Notes under the pieces: generated by a model | Told to the model about the DNA's origin: nothing | Databases searched by the model: none | Seen by the model: only the letters and a program-made list of their open reading frames with translations | Assembly: GCA_013822245.1 (NCBI GenBank) | Contig: PNKE01000014.1 | Span: 1-64,000, forward strand | DNA from: Candidatus Solibacter sp. | GTDB taxonomy: Bacteria; Acidobacteriota; Terriglobia; Bryobacterales; Bryobacteraceae | Reading direction: 5' to 3' | DNA length: 64,000 nucleotides | Made by a program: the position numbers and the translations under genes | Shown here: piece by piece, positions 26,718 through 35,518 of the stretch | Layout: each line of letters opens with the position of its first letter | Numbering within the stretch: the stretch's first letter is position 1

Positions 26718-27944
26718 ATGACCTCGCGTGAACGGGTTCTGTCAGCCATCGGACACCGGCAGCCGGACCGCATCCCGATTGATCTTTCGGGGCACCGCTC
26801 ATCGGGCATATCGGCGGTTGCGTATCCGAAGCTGAGGGCGGCGCTGGGACTGCCTGCCACGCCTGTGCGCGTCTACGATCCGGTGCAGCAGTTGGCCATT
26901 GTCGATGATGACGTGCTGGACCGTTTCGGCGTGGACACGATCGAACTCGGGCGCGGGTTCTGTCGCGACGGCAAATGGTGGACCGAGTGGACACTGCCCG
27001 ACGGCACGCCCTGCCTGATGCCCGTCTGGGCGCTGCCCGAGCGCATGGGCGTCGACTGGGTGCTGCGGGCTCCGTCCGGGCGCGTGATGGCGCGGATGCC
27101 GGAAGGCTCGCTGCATTTCGATCAGGTCTACTGGCCTTTCCTCGATGGTGAAGAGGATCTGTCGCGGATCGCCGGACTCTATCCGGAACATATGTGGACG
27201 GGCGTGGCGTCGCCGCCGGGGCCGTCTGTTTCATCGCCCGATGAACTGGCCGCCGGCGCCCGCGCATTGCGTGCATCGACGGACCGCGCGATTCTCGGAC
27301 TGTTTGGCGGCAACCTGCTCGAGATGGGCCAGTTCTACTACCGGATGGACAACTTCCTGGTGATGCTCGCCGGCGAGCCCGAGCGCGCGCACCGGTTCCT
27401 CGATGCGCTGGTCGAGATCCACCTGGCGAACCTGAAGCGGTTCCTGGCCGCCGTGGGCGACGCGATCGACATCATCTGTTTCGGCGACGATCTGGGCGCG
27501 CAGAATTGTCCTCAGATCTCGCCGCGCATGTACCGCGAGTTCTTCAAACCGCGCCACGCGGCCATGTGGGCCGAGGCCAAACGGCTGGCTCCGGTGAAGG
27601 TGATGCTGCACTGTTGCGGAGCCGTGCGGCAGTTGCTGCCCGACCTGATCGACGCCGGCCTGGATGCGATCAACCCGGTCCAAATCAGCGGCAGGGGCAT
27701 GGAGGCCGAAGGACTGAAGCGCGACTTCGGCGGCCGGCTCACGTTCTGGGGCGGCGGTTGCGACACTCAGCGCGTGCTGCCTGTAGCCACGCCGGACGAG
27801 GTGCGGGCGCATGTCGCGGCGCAGTGCCGGGCGCTGGCGCCGGGCGGCGGATTCGTCTTCCAGCAGGTGCACAACATCCTGGCCGGCGTACCGCCGGAGA
27901 ACGTGATCGCGATGTATGAGGCCGTAGCCGAAGCTACTGTTTGA
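26718..27944 (+). CDS. Uroporphyrinogen decarboxylase-family protein (MtaA/CmuA-like branch)
   Basis: This 408-aa TIM-barrel protein starts MTSRERVLSAIGHRQPDRIPID, as in the UroD superfamily. It lacks the HemE-type active-site loop and instead has a metal-ligand-like segment VMLHCCGAVRQLLPDLIDAGLDAINPVQ, closer to corrinoid methyltransferases or other non-HemE members. Its function is likely methyl transfer or an unknown reaction rather than heme synthesis; this is inferred from motifs. Its stop overlaps the convergent enolase-superfamily gene by 11 bp. Confidence 0.82.
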   Translation: MTSRERVLSAIGHRQPDRIPIDLSGHRSSGISAVAYPKLRAALGLPATPVRVYDPVQQLAIVDDDVLDRFGVDTIELGRGFCRDGKWWTEWTLPDGTPCLMPVWALPERMGVDWVLRAPSGRVMARMPEGSLHFDQVYWPFLDGEEDLSRIAGLYPEHMWTGVASPPGPSVSSPDELAAGARALRASTDRAILGLFGGNLLEMGQFYYRMDNFLVMLAGEPERAHRFLDALVEIHLANLKRFLAAVGDAIDIICFGDDLGAQNCPQISPRMYREFFKPRHAAMWAEAKRLAPVKVMLHCCGAVRQLLPDLIDAGLDAINPVQISGRGMEAEGLKRDFGGRLTFWGGGCDTQRVLPVATPDEVRAHVAAQCRALAPGGGFVFQQVHNILAGVPPENVIAMYEAVAEATV

Positions 27945-29271
27945 TGATCGTCCCGTCGCGGCGGCGCACTTCGCCCCAGCCGCCATTGAGGCGCTTTCGC
28001 TCGCCCTGTTCGAATGAGCCGAACGGATACTTGGCGGCGGCCTTTTCGTCCACTTCGATGCCCCAGCCCGGAGCTTCGTTGGCGTAGAAGTAGCCGTCTT
28101 CAGTCCTCGGACAGCCCTGGAAGACCTCCTGTTCCCGCTCGTTGAAGACGCGGCCTTCCTGGATGCCGAAGTTGTAGCAGGCCAGGTCGAGGGCGATGTT
28201 GGCGGCGTGGCCGACGGGCGAGACGTCGCCGGGTCCGTGCCAGGCGGTCTTGACGCCCATCAGTTCACCCATCGCGGCCACCTTGCGGCAGGGCGTGACG
28301 CCGCCGGCCTGCGAGACGTGGATGCGGATGTAGTCGATGAGGCGTTCCTGGATGAGCGGCGTCCATTCATGGGGCGAGTTGAACAGTTCGCCCATGGCCA
28401 GCGGCGTGGTGCACTGGGCGCGGATGTGGCGGAACCAGGCGATGTCCTCGGGGCTGACCGGGTCTTCGATGAAGAACGGCCGGTACTTTTCGACGTCCTT
28501 GCAGAAGCGGACGGCCTGGATGGGCGAGACGCGCTCGTGGACATCGTGCAGCAGTTCCACCTCGTCGCCGAGTTCCTTGCGTGCGATTTCAAAGAGTTTC
28601 AAAGCGCGGCTGAGGTAGGCTTCGGGTTCGAAGACGGGCGCCGAATGCAGCGCCGGCACTTTAACGTCGCTGCGGCCCGCGCCGTAGCCGGCCATGCCGG
28701 GCACGCCCACCTGGATGCGGATGTGGCGGTAGCCTTTGGCCATATAGCCCTTGGCGCTTTCCATCACCTGGGCGAAATCGGCGCCGGAGGAGTGGGCGTA
28801 GCAGTCCACGGCTTCACGGCATTTGCCGCCGAGCAGTTGGTAGACAGGCATGCCGGCCATGCGGCCCTTGATGTCCCACAGCGCCTCGTCGACGCCCGAG
28901 ATGGCATTGTTCAGCACCGGGCCGTTGCGCCAGTAGGACGAGTTGTAGAGCATCTGCCAGGTATCGTCGATGCGGTCGGCGGGCTTGCCGATCAGCAGCG
29001 GGCGGATGTAGCGTTCGACGGCCGGCACGACGAGATCGGCGCGCTGGGTGTAGCAGGCGCAGCCGTAGCCGTAGAGGCCGTCCTGGTCGGTGAGGATCTT
29101 GACCACGGGCAGGCGCAGGCCCGCGGGCGCGGTCTGGATCACCTGCACGTCCTTGATCCTCGGCGACGGCATGGCGCGTGTGGCGCGGGCAACGCGCTCC
29201 TGCGCGGCGGCTTCACGGGGAGAGATGGCGGCCGCGGCGGCGGCCATTGAGAGCAGGGTGCGGCGATTCAT
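27934..29271 (-). CDS. Mandelate racemase/ManD-like enolase-superfamily dehydratase
   Basis: This 445-aa enzyme has a twin-arginine-type leader (MNRRTLLSMAAAAAAIS), so it is probably exported folded. The barrel carries the metal ligands in LLHDVHERVSP (Asp), FFIEDPVSPEDI (Glu) and LAMGELFNSPHEW (Glu), and the segment WHGPGDVSPVGHAANIAL typical of the D-mannonate/D-gluconate dehydratase (ManD/RspA) group. Acid-sugar dehydration is inferred. A periplasmic location would be unusual for this group. Confidence 0.86.
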   Translation of the reverse strand: MNRRTLLSMAAAAAAISPREAAAQERVARATRAMPSPRIKDVQVIQTAPAGLRLPVVKILTDQDGLYGYGCACYTQRADLVVPAVERYIRPLLIGKPADRIDDTWQMLYNSSYWRNGPVLNNAISGVDEALWDIKGRMAGMPVYQLLGGKCREAVDCYAHSSGADFAQVMESAKGYMAKGYRHIRIQVGVPGMAGYGAGRSDVKVPALHSAPVFEPEAYLSRALKLFEIARKELGDEVELLHDVHERVSPIQAVRFCKDVEKYRPFFIEDPVSPEDIAWFRHIRAQCTTPLAMGELFNSPHEWTPLIQERLIDYIRIHVSQAGGVTPCRKVAAMGELMGVKTAWHGPGDVSPVGHAANIALDLACYNFGIQEGRVFNEREQEVFQGCPRTEDGYFYANEAPGWGIEVDEKAAAKYPFGSFEQGERKRLNGGWGEVRRRDGTIIKQ

Positions 29272-29341
29272 GAGCGGCTCCTATGATGCGGTCAGGGCTG
29301 TTGCACCCCGAATCTTATCAAAGGGCCGGCTCACCACGGCG

Positions 29342-29506
29342 TCACTTCTTTTCGCGGTCTTCCATCATGCGCTTGACGTTGTCGAGCTGGCGCGCCAGGC
29401 TTCGGCCTCGTGCGGCGAGCGTGAGCGCGTAGACGACGAGGATGGCCCAGGCGGTGATCAGCCCGTAGGCGAGGTAAGTGAAGTTGCGCTGCAATGCGTC
29501 GTTCAT
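29342..29506 (-). CDS. ccmD: CcmD-like small membrane protein
   Basis: This 54-aa protein has one transmembrane helix (TYLAYGLITAWAILVVYALTLA) preceded by a short polar N-terminus and followed by a basic, coiled C-terminus (RGRSLARQLDNVKRMMEDREKK). This is the usual shape of CcmD, which helps the CcmABC complex release holo-CcmE. It lies 15 bp after ccmC and has a GGGAG ribosome site, so it is the last gene of the ccm operon. Sequence conservation of CcmD is low; the call rests on topology and position. Confidence 0.8.
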   Translation of the reverse strand: MNDALQRNFTYLAYGLITAWAILVVYALTLAARGRSLARQLDNVKRMMEDREKK

Positions 29507-29521
29507 GAGAATCTCCCGGAG

Positions 29522-30199
29522 CTAAATCATGTGCGCTTCACGGCGCAATGCGTCGATCTCCCGCTGCTGCTTCTCCTGCGCGTAGCGGATGGAGATGAGG
29601 ATGGCTGCGACGATCAGCAGCGGCGCCCAGTTGCCGTAGAGCATGGCGCGGTAGCCGGAGTCCATCTTGCCGTCGCCGAACAGAACCGGCTGCGGGTGCT
29701 GCGTGCGGAACCATTTGATGGAGAAAAAGACGAACGGCACCACCGAGAAGTTGAGGATCGACATCACGGCCGACATCTTTGCCCGCTCGGTGGGTTCCTC
29801 GATGGCGCGCCTCAGGACAAGATATCCGGCGTAGAGCAGCCAGCAGATCAGCATCGAGGTGAGCCGCCAGTCCCAGGTCCACCAGATGCCCCAGATGATG
29901 CGCGCCCAGATCATGCCGGTGATCAGGTTGACCGCGCCGAAGGCCAGCCCGACCTCGATGACCGAGACGGAAAAGGCGTCGTATCCGAGTTTCCTGGTCT
30001 TCAGATACGCCAGCCCGGCGATCAACGATGCCAGGAAGCAGAGGAAGCAGGTGAACGCCGCCGGGACATGAAAGAAGATGATGCGGAAGATGGCGCCCTG
30101 GAAGGCCTCGTCGGGCAATTGGGTCAGCATCACCCAGATGTTGCGCGCCAGCAGCAGCGAGGCCGCGATGCCGGCGGTAAGTAGCAGGTGTTTGCGCAT
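29522..30199 (-). CDS. ccmC: Heme exporter/handling protein CcmC
   Basis: This 225-aa protein has six transmembrane helices and the tryptophan-rich periplasmic WWD motif (GIWWTWDWRLTSMLICWLLYAGYL), with conserved His in FRIIFFHVPAAF. It presents heme to CcmE with CcmABD. It starts 24 bp after ccmB. No defects are seen. Confidence 0.93.
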   Translation of the reverse strand: MRKHLLLTAGIAASLLLARNIWVMLTQLPDEAFQGAIFRIIFFHVPAAFTCFLCFLASLIAGLAYLKTRKLGYDAFSVSVIEVGLAFGAVNLITGMIWARIIWGIWWTWDWRLTSMLICWLLYAGYLVLRRAIEEPTERAKMSAVMSILNFSVVPFVFFSIKWFRTQHPQPVLFGDGKMDSGYRAMLYGNWAPLLIVAAILISIRYAQEKQQREIDALRREAHMI

Positions 30200-30223
30200 C
30201 CGTTCAGGTTCTCCTCGCCGCGC

Positions 30224-30904
30224 TCAGCCGATCAGAACCGTGTCGATCAGCAGCACGGCCAGCGAAGTAAAAATGATATCGAAGCCTATGATAAGCCGCA
30301 GCCAGGCCAGTTGGTCGCCGGCAATCGGATCGCCGGCGATCAGCGTGGTGGTGAGTTGCATGGCGGCCATCAGGCACGGGATCAGGACAGGGTAAACCAG
30401 CATCGGCAGCATCACCTCGCGCAGCCGCAGATTGACGGTGAGCGCGGAAAAGACGGTGCCGACCACGGTGACGCCCCATGTCGCCAGCACCAGGACGAGG
30501 GCGAGTTGCCCAGGCTGCGAGTACCAGGTGACGTTATAGAAGACGCCGAACACCGGCAGGCAGACCACTTCAATGGCAAGCAGCAGGACGTAGTTGGCCA
30601 GCGCCTTGCCAAGGAACAGCGCCGCGCCGGGCACGGGCGAACTGATGAGCGCCTCCAGGCAATCGTTCGGCAGCTCGCGGGCGAACGAGCGGTTCAGCAC
30701 CAGCACGCCGGCGAAGGCGAAGACCAGCCACAGCAGGCCGCCGGCGATTTCGCGCGTGGTCTCCGACGTCGGGTCGAAGGCGAAGCTGAACAGGATGAGA
30801 ATGACCAGGGCGAAGCTGAGCGAAGCGTTGACGGCCTCCTTGGTGCGCAGTTCGCTACGCAGGTCCTTGGCCGTGACGGTGAAGGTTTGGCGCAGAAACA
30901 GCAT
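30224..30904 (-). CDS. ccmB: Heme ABC exporter permease CcmB
   Basis: This 226-aa membrane protein has six hydrophobic segments. It begins MLFLRQTFTVTAKDLRSELRTKEAV and contains the family stretch LPNDCLEALISSPVPGAALFLGKALANYVLLL. With CcmA it forms the transporter that drives release of heme-loaded CcmE. The start overlaps the ccmA stop by one base (TGATG). A longer frame extends into ccmA and is not real. Confidence 0.93.
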   Translation of the reverse strand: MLFLRQTFTVTAKDLRSELRTKEAVNASLSFALVILILFSFAFDPTSETTREIAGGLLWLVFAFAGVLVLNRSFARELPNDCLEALISSPVPGAALFLGKALANYVLLLAIEVVCLPVFGVFYNVTWYSQPGQLALVLVLATWGVTVVGTVFSALTVNLRLREVMLPMLVYPVLIPCLMAAMQLTTTLIAGDPIAGDQLAWLRLIIGFDIIFTSLAVLLIDTVLIG

Positions 30905-31602
30905 CACGCCTCTCCGTAGTTGCGGTAGATCCAGCCGGGATCGTCGAGCATTTCCCGCGTGCGCGATCCGGAGAAGGCGAGCTTGCCGCGGTTGATGAGG
31001 GCGACGTGGGTGGCGAGTTCCAGGGCTTCGCGCAGTTGGTGTGTGGACATCAGCACCGTGCGCCCTTCGGCCAGGGCATCGCGAAGAACGGTTTGCAGGA
31101 CGGCGATGGCGCGGTCGTCGAGGGCGGTGAAGGGCTCGTCGAGCAGCAGCAGGCGCGGGTTGTGGAGAAACGCCCGGGCGACGGCGAGACGCTGCCTCAT
31201 GCCGCGCGAGAACTCGCGCACGAGGCCATCCCTGACGCGCTCCAGGCCCGTCCGTTCCAGCCATTCCATCGCCCGGCGTTCGGGCTCGGGCAGGCCATAG
31301 AGGCCGGCGAACAGTCTCAGGTTCTCGATGGCCGATAGCTCGTCGTAGATGCCGATGCCGTGGCCCAGCACGCCGATGGACGCGCGCGACGAGCGTTCGG
31401 CGGCATCCTGGCCGAACAGCTTCACCTGGCCCCTGGCAGGGCGCGAAAGTCCGGCGAGGATTTTCAGGAGCGTGGTCTTGCCGGCGCCGTTGCGGCCGAG
31501 CAGAGCGACGCAGGAGCCGGGTTCAACGTTGAACGAAATGTCGCGCAGGGCGGGGAAGTCGCCATAAAATTTCCAGACGCCCTCGATGGCCAGCGCCGTC
31601 AT
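30904..31602 (-). CDS. ccmA: Heme ABC exporter ATPase CcmA
   Basis: This 232-aa ABC ATPase has Walker A LLGRNGAGKTTLLKILAG, signature FSRGMRQRLAVARAF, Walker B LLLLDEPFTALDD and the switch His in TVLMSTHQLREA. The start at 31602 opens the ABC domain (MTALAIEGVWKFYGDFPALRD) and overlaps the stop of the upstream membrane protein (ATGA); the longer frame reads through that gene. Confidence 0.94.
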   Translation of the reverse strand: MTALAIEGVWKFYGDFPALRDISFNVEPGSCVALLGRNGAGKTTLLKILAGLSRPARGQVKLFGQDAAERSSRASIGVLGHGIGIYDELSAIENLRLFAGLYGLPEPERRAMEWLERTGLERVRDGLVREFSRGMRQRLAVARAFLHNPRLLLLDEPFTALDDRAIAVLQTVLRDALAEGRTVLMSTHQLREALELATHVALINRGKLAFSGSRTREMLDDPGWIYRNYGEA

Positions 31603-32576
31603 ACCTTGCGGTTGACGCCGGCCGCGGCAGTGCCCTTCATGTAGTGCGCGATGAAGCCGAGCGTCAGAAAGGCGAGCGTCAGGCTGAGCGCCCACCACTT
31701 ATTGCGGTCGTAGCCGGGCGGGTTGATCTGCTTGATCTTCGGGCCGGCTTCCTCCTCGCTCTGGATGACGCTCAAGGCGCCGGAGCCGGAGATGGTGAGC
31801 TTGACGGCCTTGGCCGTGATGTCGAAGATCGACGCCTGCGTCGATGGTTCCGTGCCCAGGCTGACGATGCCCTCGCCGGCGGCCTGGATGCCTCGTGGCA
31901 GCACCAGCTTCGGCGTCGCCCCTTGGTTCAGAAGGCGCGTTTCGAGGACGCCCGCGGCCGAGGCCGGCAGCTTGTAGCTGAAATCGAAACGGGTCTCGCC
32001 GGGCTTCACCGGATAGTCGACGGTCCACACATTCGCGGCGGAAGTCTTCACGGGCTGGCGGTCCACGGGCATCGAGCCGGGCGCGACGACGCGGGCCATG
32101 ATGTTTTCGCCGGCGGCGGGCGGAACGAAGACCTTCACGGTGCCCGATTTCGGATTATTCCAGGTGGTCCGCGACGGGTTGTTGATGACCACGGTTTCGT
32201 TCACCACCAGCTCTTCGCCGTTGGATTCGATCATGATCATGTGCTGCCCGGCCGTGGCACCGGCCACCGAAGCGGCGGAATCGAACACGGCGATCTCCAG
32301 CGGCGCGCCGGCGGCCTGGTTCATCGGGGCGCTGTAGCGGACGCCCTGATATTCGGCTTGAAGCAGATGGGCCGAACCGGCATCGGAATCGAATTTGAAT
32401 CCGCCTGCGGCATCGGTTTTCACCGAGCCGGCGGGCTCCATGCCGCCCGCGCCGAACTTGGTCATGGTCACGGTGACGCCGGATTGCGGCTTGCCCGTGG
32501 TCTTGTTCACGACAACACCGGTGACGGCGGCATGCAGGGAGCATGAGGCGATGATCGTCAGGATAGCGGCTCTCAT
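31599..32576 (-). CDS. Ccm-operon exported protein: CpReg-like domain + C-terminal TM anchor
   Basis: This protein of ~325 aa has a signal peptide (MRAAILTIIASCSLHA), a carboxypeptidase-regulatory-like beta-sandwich (VTGVVVNKTTGKPQSGVTVTMTKFG...), and a central ~200-residue beta-rich region with no recognised family. A single C-terminal helix (WWALSLTLAFLTLGFIAHYM) leaves a short basic tail inside. It is coupled by overlap to both neighbours inside the cytochrome c maturation operon, so it probably works with CcmA-B or at the heme-attachment step. No standard Ccm component has this architecture. Confidence 0.75.
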   Translation of the reverse strand: MRAAILTIIASCSLHAAVTGVVVNKTTGKPQSGVTVTMTKFGAGGMEPAGSVKTDAAGGFKFDSDAGSAHLLQAEYQGVRYSAPMNQAAGAPLEIAVFDSAASVAGATAGQHMIMIESNGEELVVNETVVINNPSRTTWNNPKSGTVKVFVPPAAGENIMARVVAPGSMPVDRQPVKTSAANVWTVDYPVKPGETRFDFSYKLPASAAGVLETRLLNQGATPKLVLPRGIQAAGEGIVSLGTEPSTQASIFDITAKAVKLTISGSGALSVIQSEEEAGPKIKQINPPGYDRNKWWALSLTLAFLTLGFIAHYMKGTAAAGVNRKV

Positions 32577-32992
32577 GACTGCGCCTCCCCCATGGGCGCG
32601 GCGCATTCGCCGCAGAACTTCATCGGCTTATCAAACCCGGCGCCGCACGCCGGGCACCTGTAAACCGGCTTGGCCGGTCCGGCCTTCATCTCCGGTTGCG
32701 CGGCGGCGGGAGCGGGCCGTGCCTTTTTGCCGGCAATTGACTCGATCCCGGCCATGACCTTGGCCAGTTCGTTATGCAGGCCGAGCTTCGTCTTTTCGTA
32801 GTCGTCGTCGGAGAGCTTTCCAAGCCGGTACTCGAAGTTCAGGTCTCGCAGGTTTTCGTGGATGGCCTCCCTGCGCTCTTCGAGATGAGCCGTGGGCGAG
32901 AGGGTTTCATTGGGCGGAATGGCGCCGGGCCTGATGAACAGCACGAAGGCCAGCACGGCGCTGATGAGGATGATGGATACTGCGAGGGTCAT
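32573..32992 (-). CDS. CcmI-like N-terminal membrane protein with zinc ribbon
   Basis: This 139-aa protein has an N-terminal TM helix (VSIILISAVLAFVLFI). A coiled segment HLEERREAIHENLRDLNFEYRLGKLSDDDYEKTK closely resembles the first cytoplasmic part of CcmI/CycH, and a C-terminal zinc ribbon (CPACGAGF ... FCGECAAPM) follows after an Ala/Pro linker. It lacks the TPR domain of CcmI. It overlaps its neighbours by four bases at both ends. A role as a reduced CcmI partner of CcmF/H is inferred. Confidence 0.78.
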   Translation of the reverse strand: MTLAVSIILISAVLAFVLFIRPGAIPPNETLSPTAHLEERREAIHENLRDLNFEYRLGKLSDDDYEKTKLGLHNELAKVMAGIESIAGKKARPAPAAAQPEMKAGPAKPVYRCPACGAGFDKPMKFCGECAAPMGEAQS

Positions 32993-33477
32993 GAGTCGAG
33001 ATCGGCGAGGTCTTTTTCGATCTGGGCCTGATAGCGGGTGAGCTCAGGCGAGGGTTGGGGTTTGGCGCCGGCGAGGACCGGCCGGCGGCGCAGGTAGAAA
33101 CGGATCAACAGTCCGATCAGCGCCAGGCCCGCGGCCAGGCCGGCGTAGGGCATCACGTAGCTGAGCAGGTAGAAGCCTTCAGCCGGCGGCTTGCGCAGGA
33201 TGTCCTTGCCGTGCTTGGCCACCATGGCGTCGAGGATTTCCTGGTCGGCGCGGCCGGATTCGACCATCGACAGAAGCTCCAGCCGGACAGGGTCGGAGAA
33301 GTGGCAGTGCAGCATGTTGCACTCGGTGACGCTGGCGTTGCAGCCGCACTTGCATAGCAGCATAGCGCCCAACTGGCGAACGCGGCCGTTCGACAGCGGC
33401 GTGGCGCCGTGCACCATCATGAAGGCGGCCGCCAGCGCGGCCAGCAGCCTATTTCGCCAGCGATTTCTCTTCGGCAT
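32989..33477 (-). CDS. ccmH: CcmH-like thiol-disulfide component, variant CxCxC site
   Basis: This 162-aa protein has a signal/anchor, a helical periplasmic domain and one C-terminal TM (YAGLAAGLALIGLLIRFYL). Normal CcmH has LRCxxC in this domain; here the site is LLCKCGCNASVTECNMLHCHF, with C42, C44, C46, C53 and C58. The following helices (EILDAMVAKHGKDIL) match CcmH. It should reduce apocytochrome CxxCH cysteines or carry them to CcmF. The gene begins inside the end of ccmF (29-bp overlap). Confidence 0.85.
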   Translation of the reverse strand: MPKRNRWRNRLLAALAAAFMMVHGATPLSNGRVRQLGAMLLCKCGCNASVTECNMLHCHFSDPVRLELLSMVESGRADQEILDAMVAKHGKDILRKPPAEGFYLLSYVMPYAGLAAGLALIGLLIRFYLRRRPVLAGAKPQPSPELTRYQAQIEKDLADLDS

Positions 33478-35464
33478 GGATACCCACCACCTCTGTTCTC
33501 GGATAGGACAGCCTGGCCTTGCTCGGGACCAGGCAGACCGCCGTGCCGAACATCAGTACGGCAAAGCCGATCCAGATCCAGGACACCAGCGGGAAGATAT
33601 AGGCCTGAATGATCGCCTTGTTTTCCTCGGTCTGCGACATGCCGGCGAAATTCAGGTAGACGTCCTCGTTCAACCGGCGGCGGATGGAAACCTCCGATGT
33701 CGGCTGCTCGCTGACCAGATAAACACGGCGCTCGGGCTTGAGTTCCTGCAGGAACCTGCCGTCTTTATAGATGCCCACCTCGGCCCGTTGCCAGGTGTAG
33801 TTTGGATTGTCGCCATCGGTGATCTTGTCCACATGGAATTCGTAGCCGCCCATGGCGAACCGGTCGCCGACGACAACCTCGCGCGTGGTGTCCTTATTGA
33901 ACGCCGCGCCGCTGAAACCGATGAACATGATGACGATACCCATGTGGACCATGTAGCCGCCGTAGCGGCGCGTGTTGCGATGCGTGAGTTCGATGGACGC
34001 GCGCACCAGGTTCATCCCGCTCTTGCCGGCGATGGCGCGGGAGCCTTTATAGAACTCCATCATGATCGTCGTGGTGACGAAGGCGCACAGCCCGAAGCTC
34101 ATCGACGCATAGAAGTGCCGCGAGCCCATGGCGATTGACGCCGCCACGGCCGCGGCGAACATGATCGTGGGCCAATAGAAAGCGCGCCTCAGGCTCTCCC
34201 ATGAACTGCGCCTCCAGGCGATCAGCGGGCCGACGCCGGTGAGCAGCAGCAGGAACAGCCCGATGGGAATATTCACCTTGTTGAAGAACGGGGCGCCGAC
34301 CGTGATCTTCTCGTTCATCACGTATTCGGTCAGCACCGGGAACATCGTGCCCCACAGCACGGCGAACGTCGATGCCAGCAGGATCAGGTTGTTGAACAGG
34401 AAGCTCGATTCCCGCGACAGCACGCTTTCCAGGTGGGTCTCGCTCCTGAGATAGTCCAGGCGGCGGACGATGAGCATCACCGTCAGCGTGATGATGATGC
34501 CCAGGAAGCCCAAAAACCAGCCCCCGAGCGAGGACTGCGCGAAGGCGTGGACGCTCGAAACGATGCCGGACCGCGTCAGGAACGTGCCGAAGATGCAGAG
34601 GAAGAACGTGGAACTCACCAGCACCATGTTCCACACCTTCATCATGCCCTTCTTCTCCTGCATCATTACCGAGTGCAGGAACGCCGTCGCCGTCAGCCAA
34701 GGCAGCAGGCTGGCGTTTTCCACCGGGTCCCAACCCCAGTAGCCGCCCCAGCCCAGAACCGCGTACGCCCAGCCCGCGCCTAGCAGAATGCCCATCGACT
34801 GGAAGCCCCAGGTGATCAGCGACCAGCGCCTGGTGGTGGCGATCCAGGCGTCGCCCCGTTGCTTTGTGATCAGCGACGCCATGGCGAAGGCGAACGGAAC
34901 GACGAAGCCGACATAGCCCAGGTACAGCGTCGGCGGGTGGATGGCCATCGTCCAGTATTGGAGCAGCGGATTCAGCCCCTGGCCGTCCTGAACGGCCGTG
35001 ATTCCGCGGCCCACGGCCAGCATCTGGAACGGCGGTTCGATGAACGTGTTCAGCGTCAGGAAAAAGCCCTGCGTGAACATCAGGATGGCCGTCACCCAGG
35101 GCATCATGTCGCGGAACTTCCGCCGGTTGGTGGCCAGCACGACGGCCGAGTAGAAACTCAGCAGCCACGACCACAACAGCAGCGAGCCTTCCTGTCCGCC
35201 CCACCAGGCGGCGAACTTGTAGACGGCCGGCATGGCCTTGTTCGACCGCGCCGCGACATAGGCGAAGCGGAAGTCCGACGTCATCAGCGCATAGACCAGA
35301 ATGGCGCTGGCGACCGTCAGCAACGCGAAGATTCCGTAAACCGCGCGTTGTCCGCTGACGGTGAGATACGGCCGTTTGGTGAGCGCCCCAACCACCGACG
35401 CGACGACGGAATAGATCGCCAGACAAAAAGCGACCAGAATGGCGAGAGCGCCTAAGGTCTCCAT
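33449..35464 (-). CDS. ccmF: Cytochrome c heme lyase CcmF
   Basis: A 671-aa membrane protein with ~14 TM helices and the heme-handling motif WGGYWGWDPVENASLLPWL. It also carries the periplasmic WGGQEGSLLLWSWLL and AIHPPTLYLGYVGF segments and a large C-terminal periplasmic domain (~540-640). CcmF joins heme from holo-CcmE to apocytochrome. Length is normal, and the conserved His residues in TM regions (AIHPP, HSVMMQEKK) are present. It follows ccmE by 54 bp. Confidence 0.95.
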   Translation of the reverse strand: METLGALAILVAFCLAIYSVVASVVGALTKRPYLTVSGQRAVYGIFALLTVASAILVYALMTSDFRFAYVAARSNKAMPAVYKFAAWWGGQEGSLLLWSWLLSFYSAVVLATNRRKFRDMMPWVTAILMFTQGFFLTLNTFIEPPFQMLAVGRGITAVQDGQGLNPLLQYWTMAIHPPTLYLGYVGFVVPFAFAMASLITKQRGDAWIATTRRWSLITWGFQSMGILLGAGWAYAVLGWGGYWGWDPVENASLLPWLTATAFLHSVMMQEKKGMMKVWNMVLVSSTFFLCIFGTFLTRSGIVSSVHAFAQSSLGGWFLGFLGIIITLTVMLIVRRLDYLRSETHLESVLSRESSFLFNNLILLASTFAVLWGTMFPVLTEYVMNEKITVGAPFFNKVNIPIGLFLLLLTGVGPLIAWRRSSWESLRRAFYWPTIMFAAAVAASIAMGSRHFYASMSFGLCAFVTTTIMMEFYKGSRAIAGKSGMNLVRASIELTHRNTRRYGGYMVHMGIVIMFIGFSGAAFNKDTTREVVVGDRFAMGGYEFHVDKITDGDNPNYTWQRAEVGIYKDGRFLQELKPERRVYLVSEQPTSEVSIRRRLNEDVYLNFAGMSQTEENKAIIQAYIFPLVSWIWIGFAVLMFGTAVCLVPSKARLSYPRTEVVGIHAEEKSLAK

Positions 35465-35518
35465 GGTGCGGTTGTCTCTCCTTTGCGGATACGCGGGCTT
35501 CGGGCCATTTCCGTGAGA

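Noticed and set aside
26718-27944. hemE (uroporphyrinogen decarboxylase)
   Set aside because: It lacks HemE active-site sequences and has an HCCG segment; better placed in the wider UroD superfamily.
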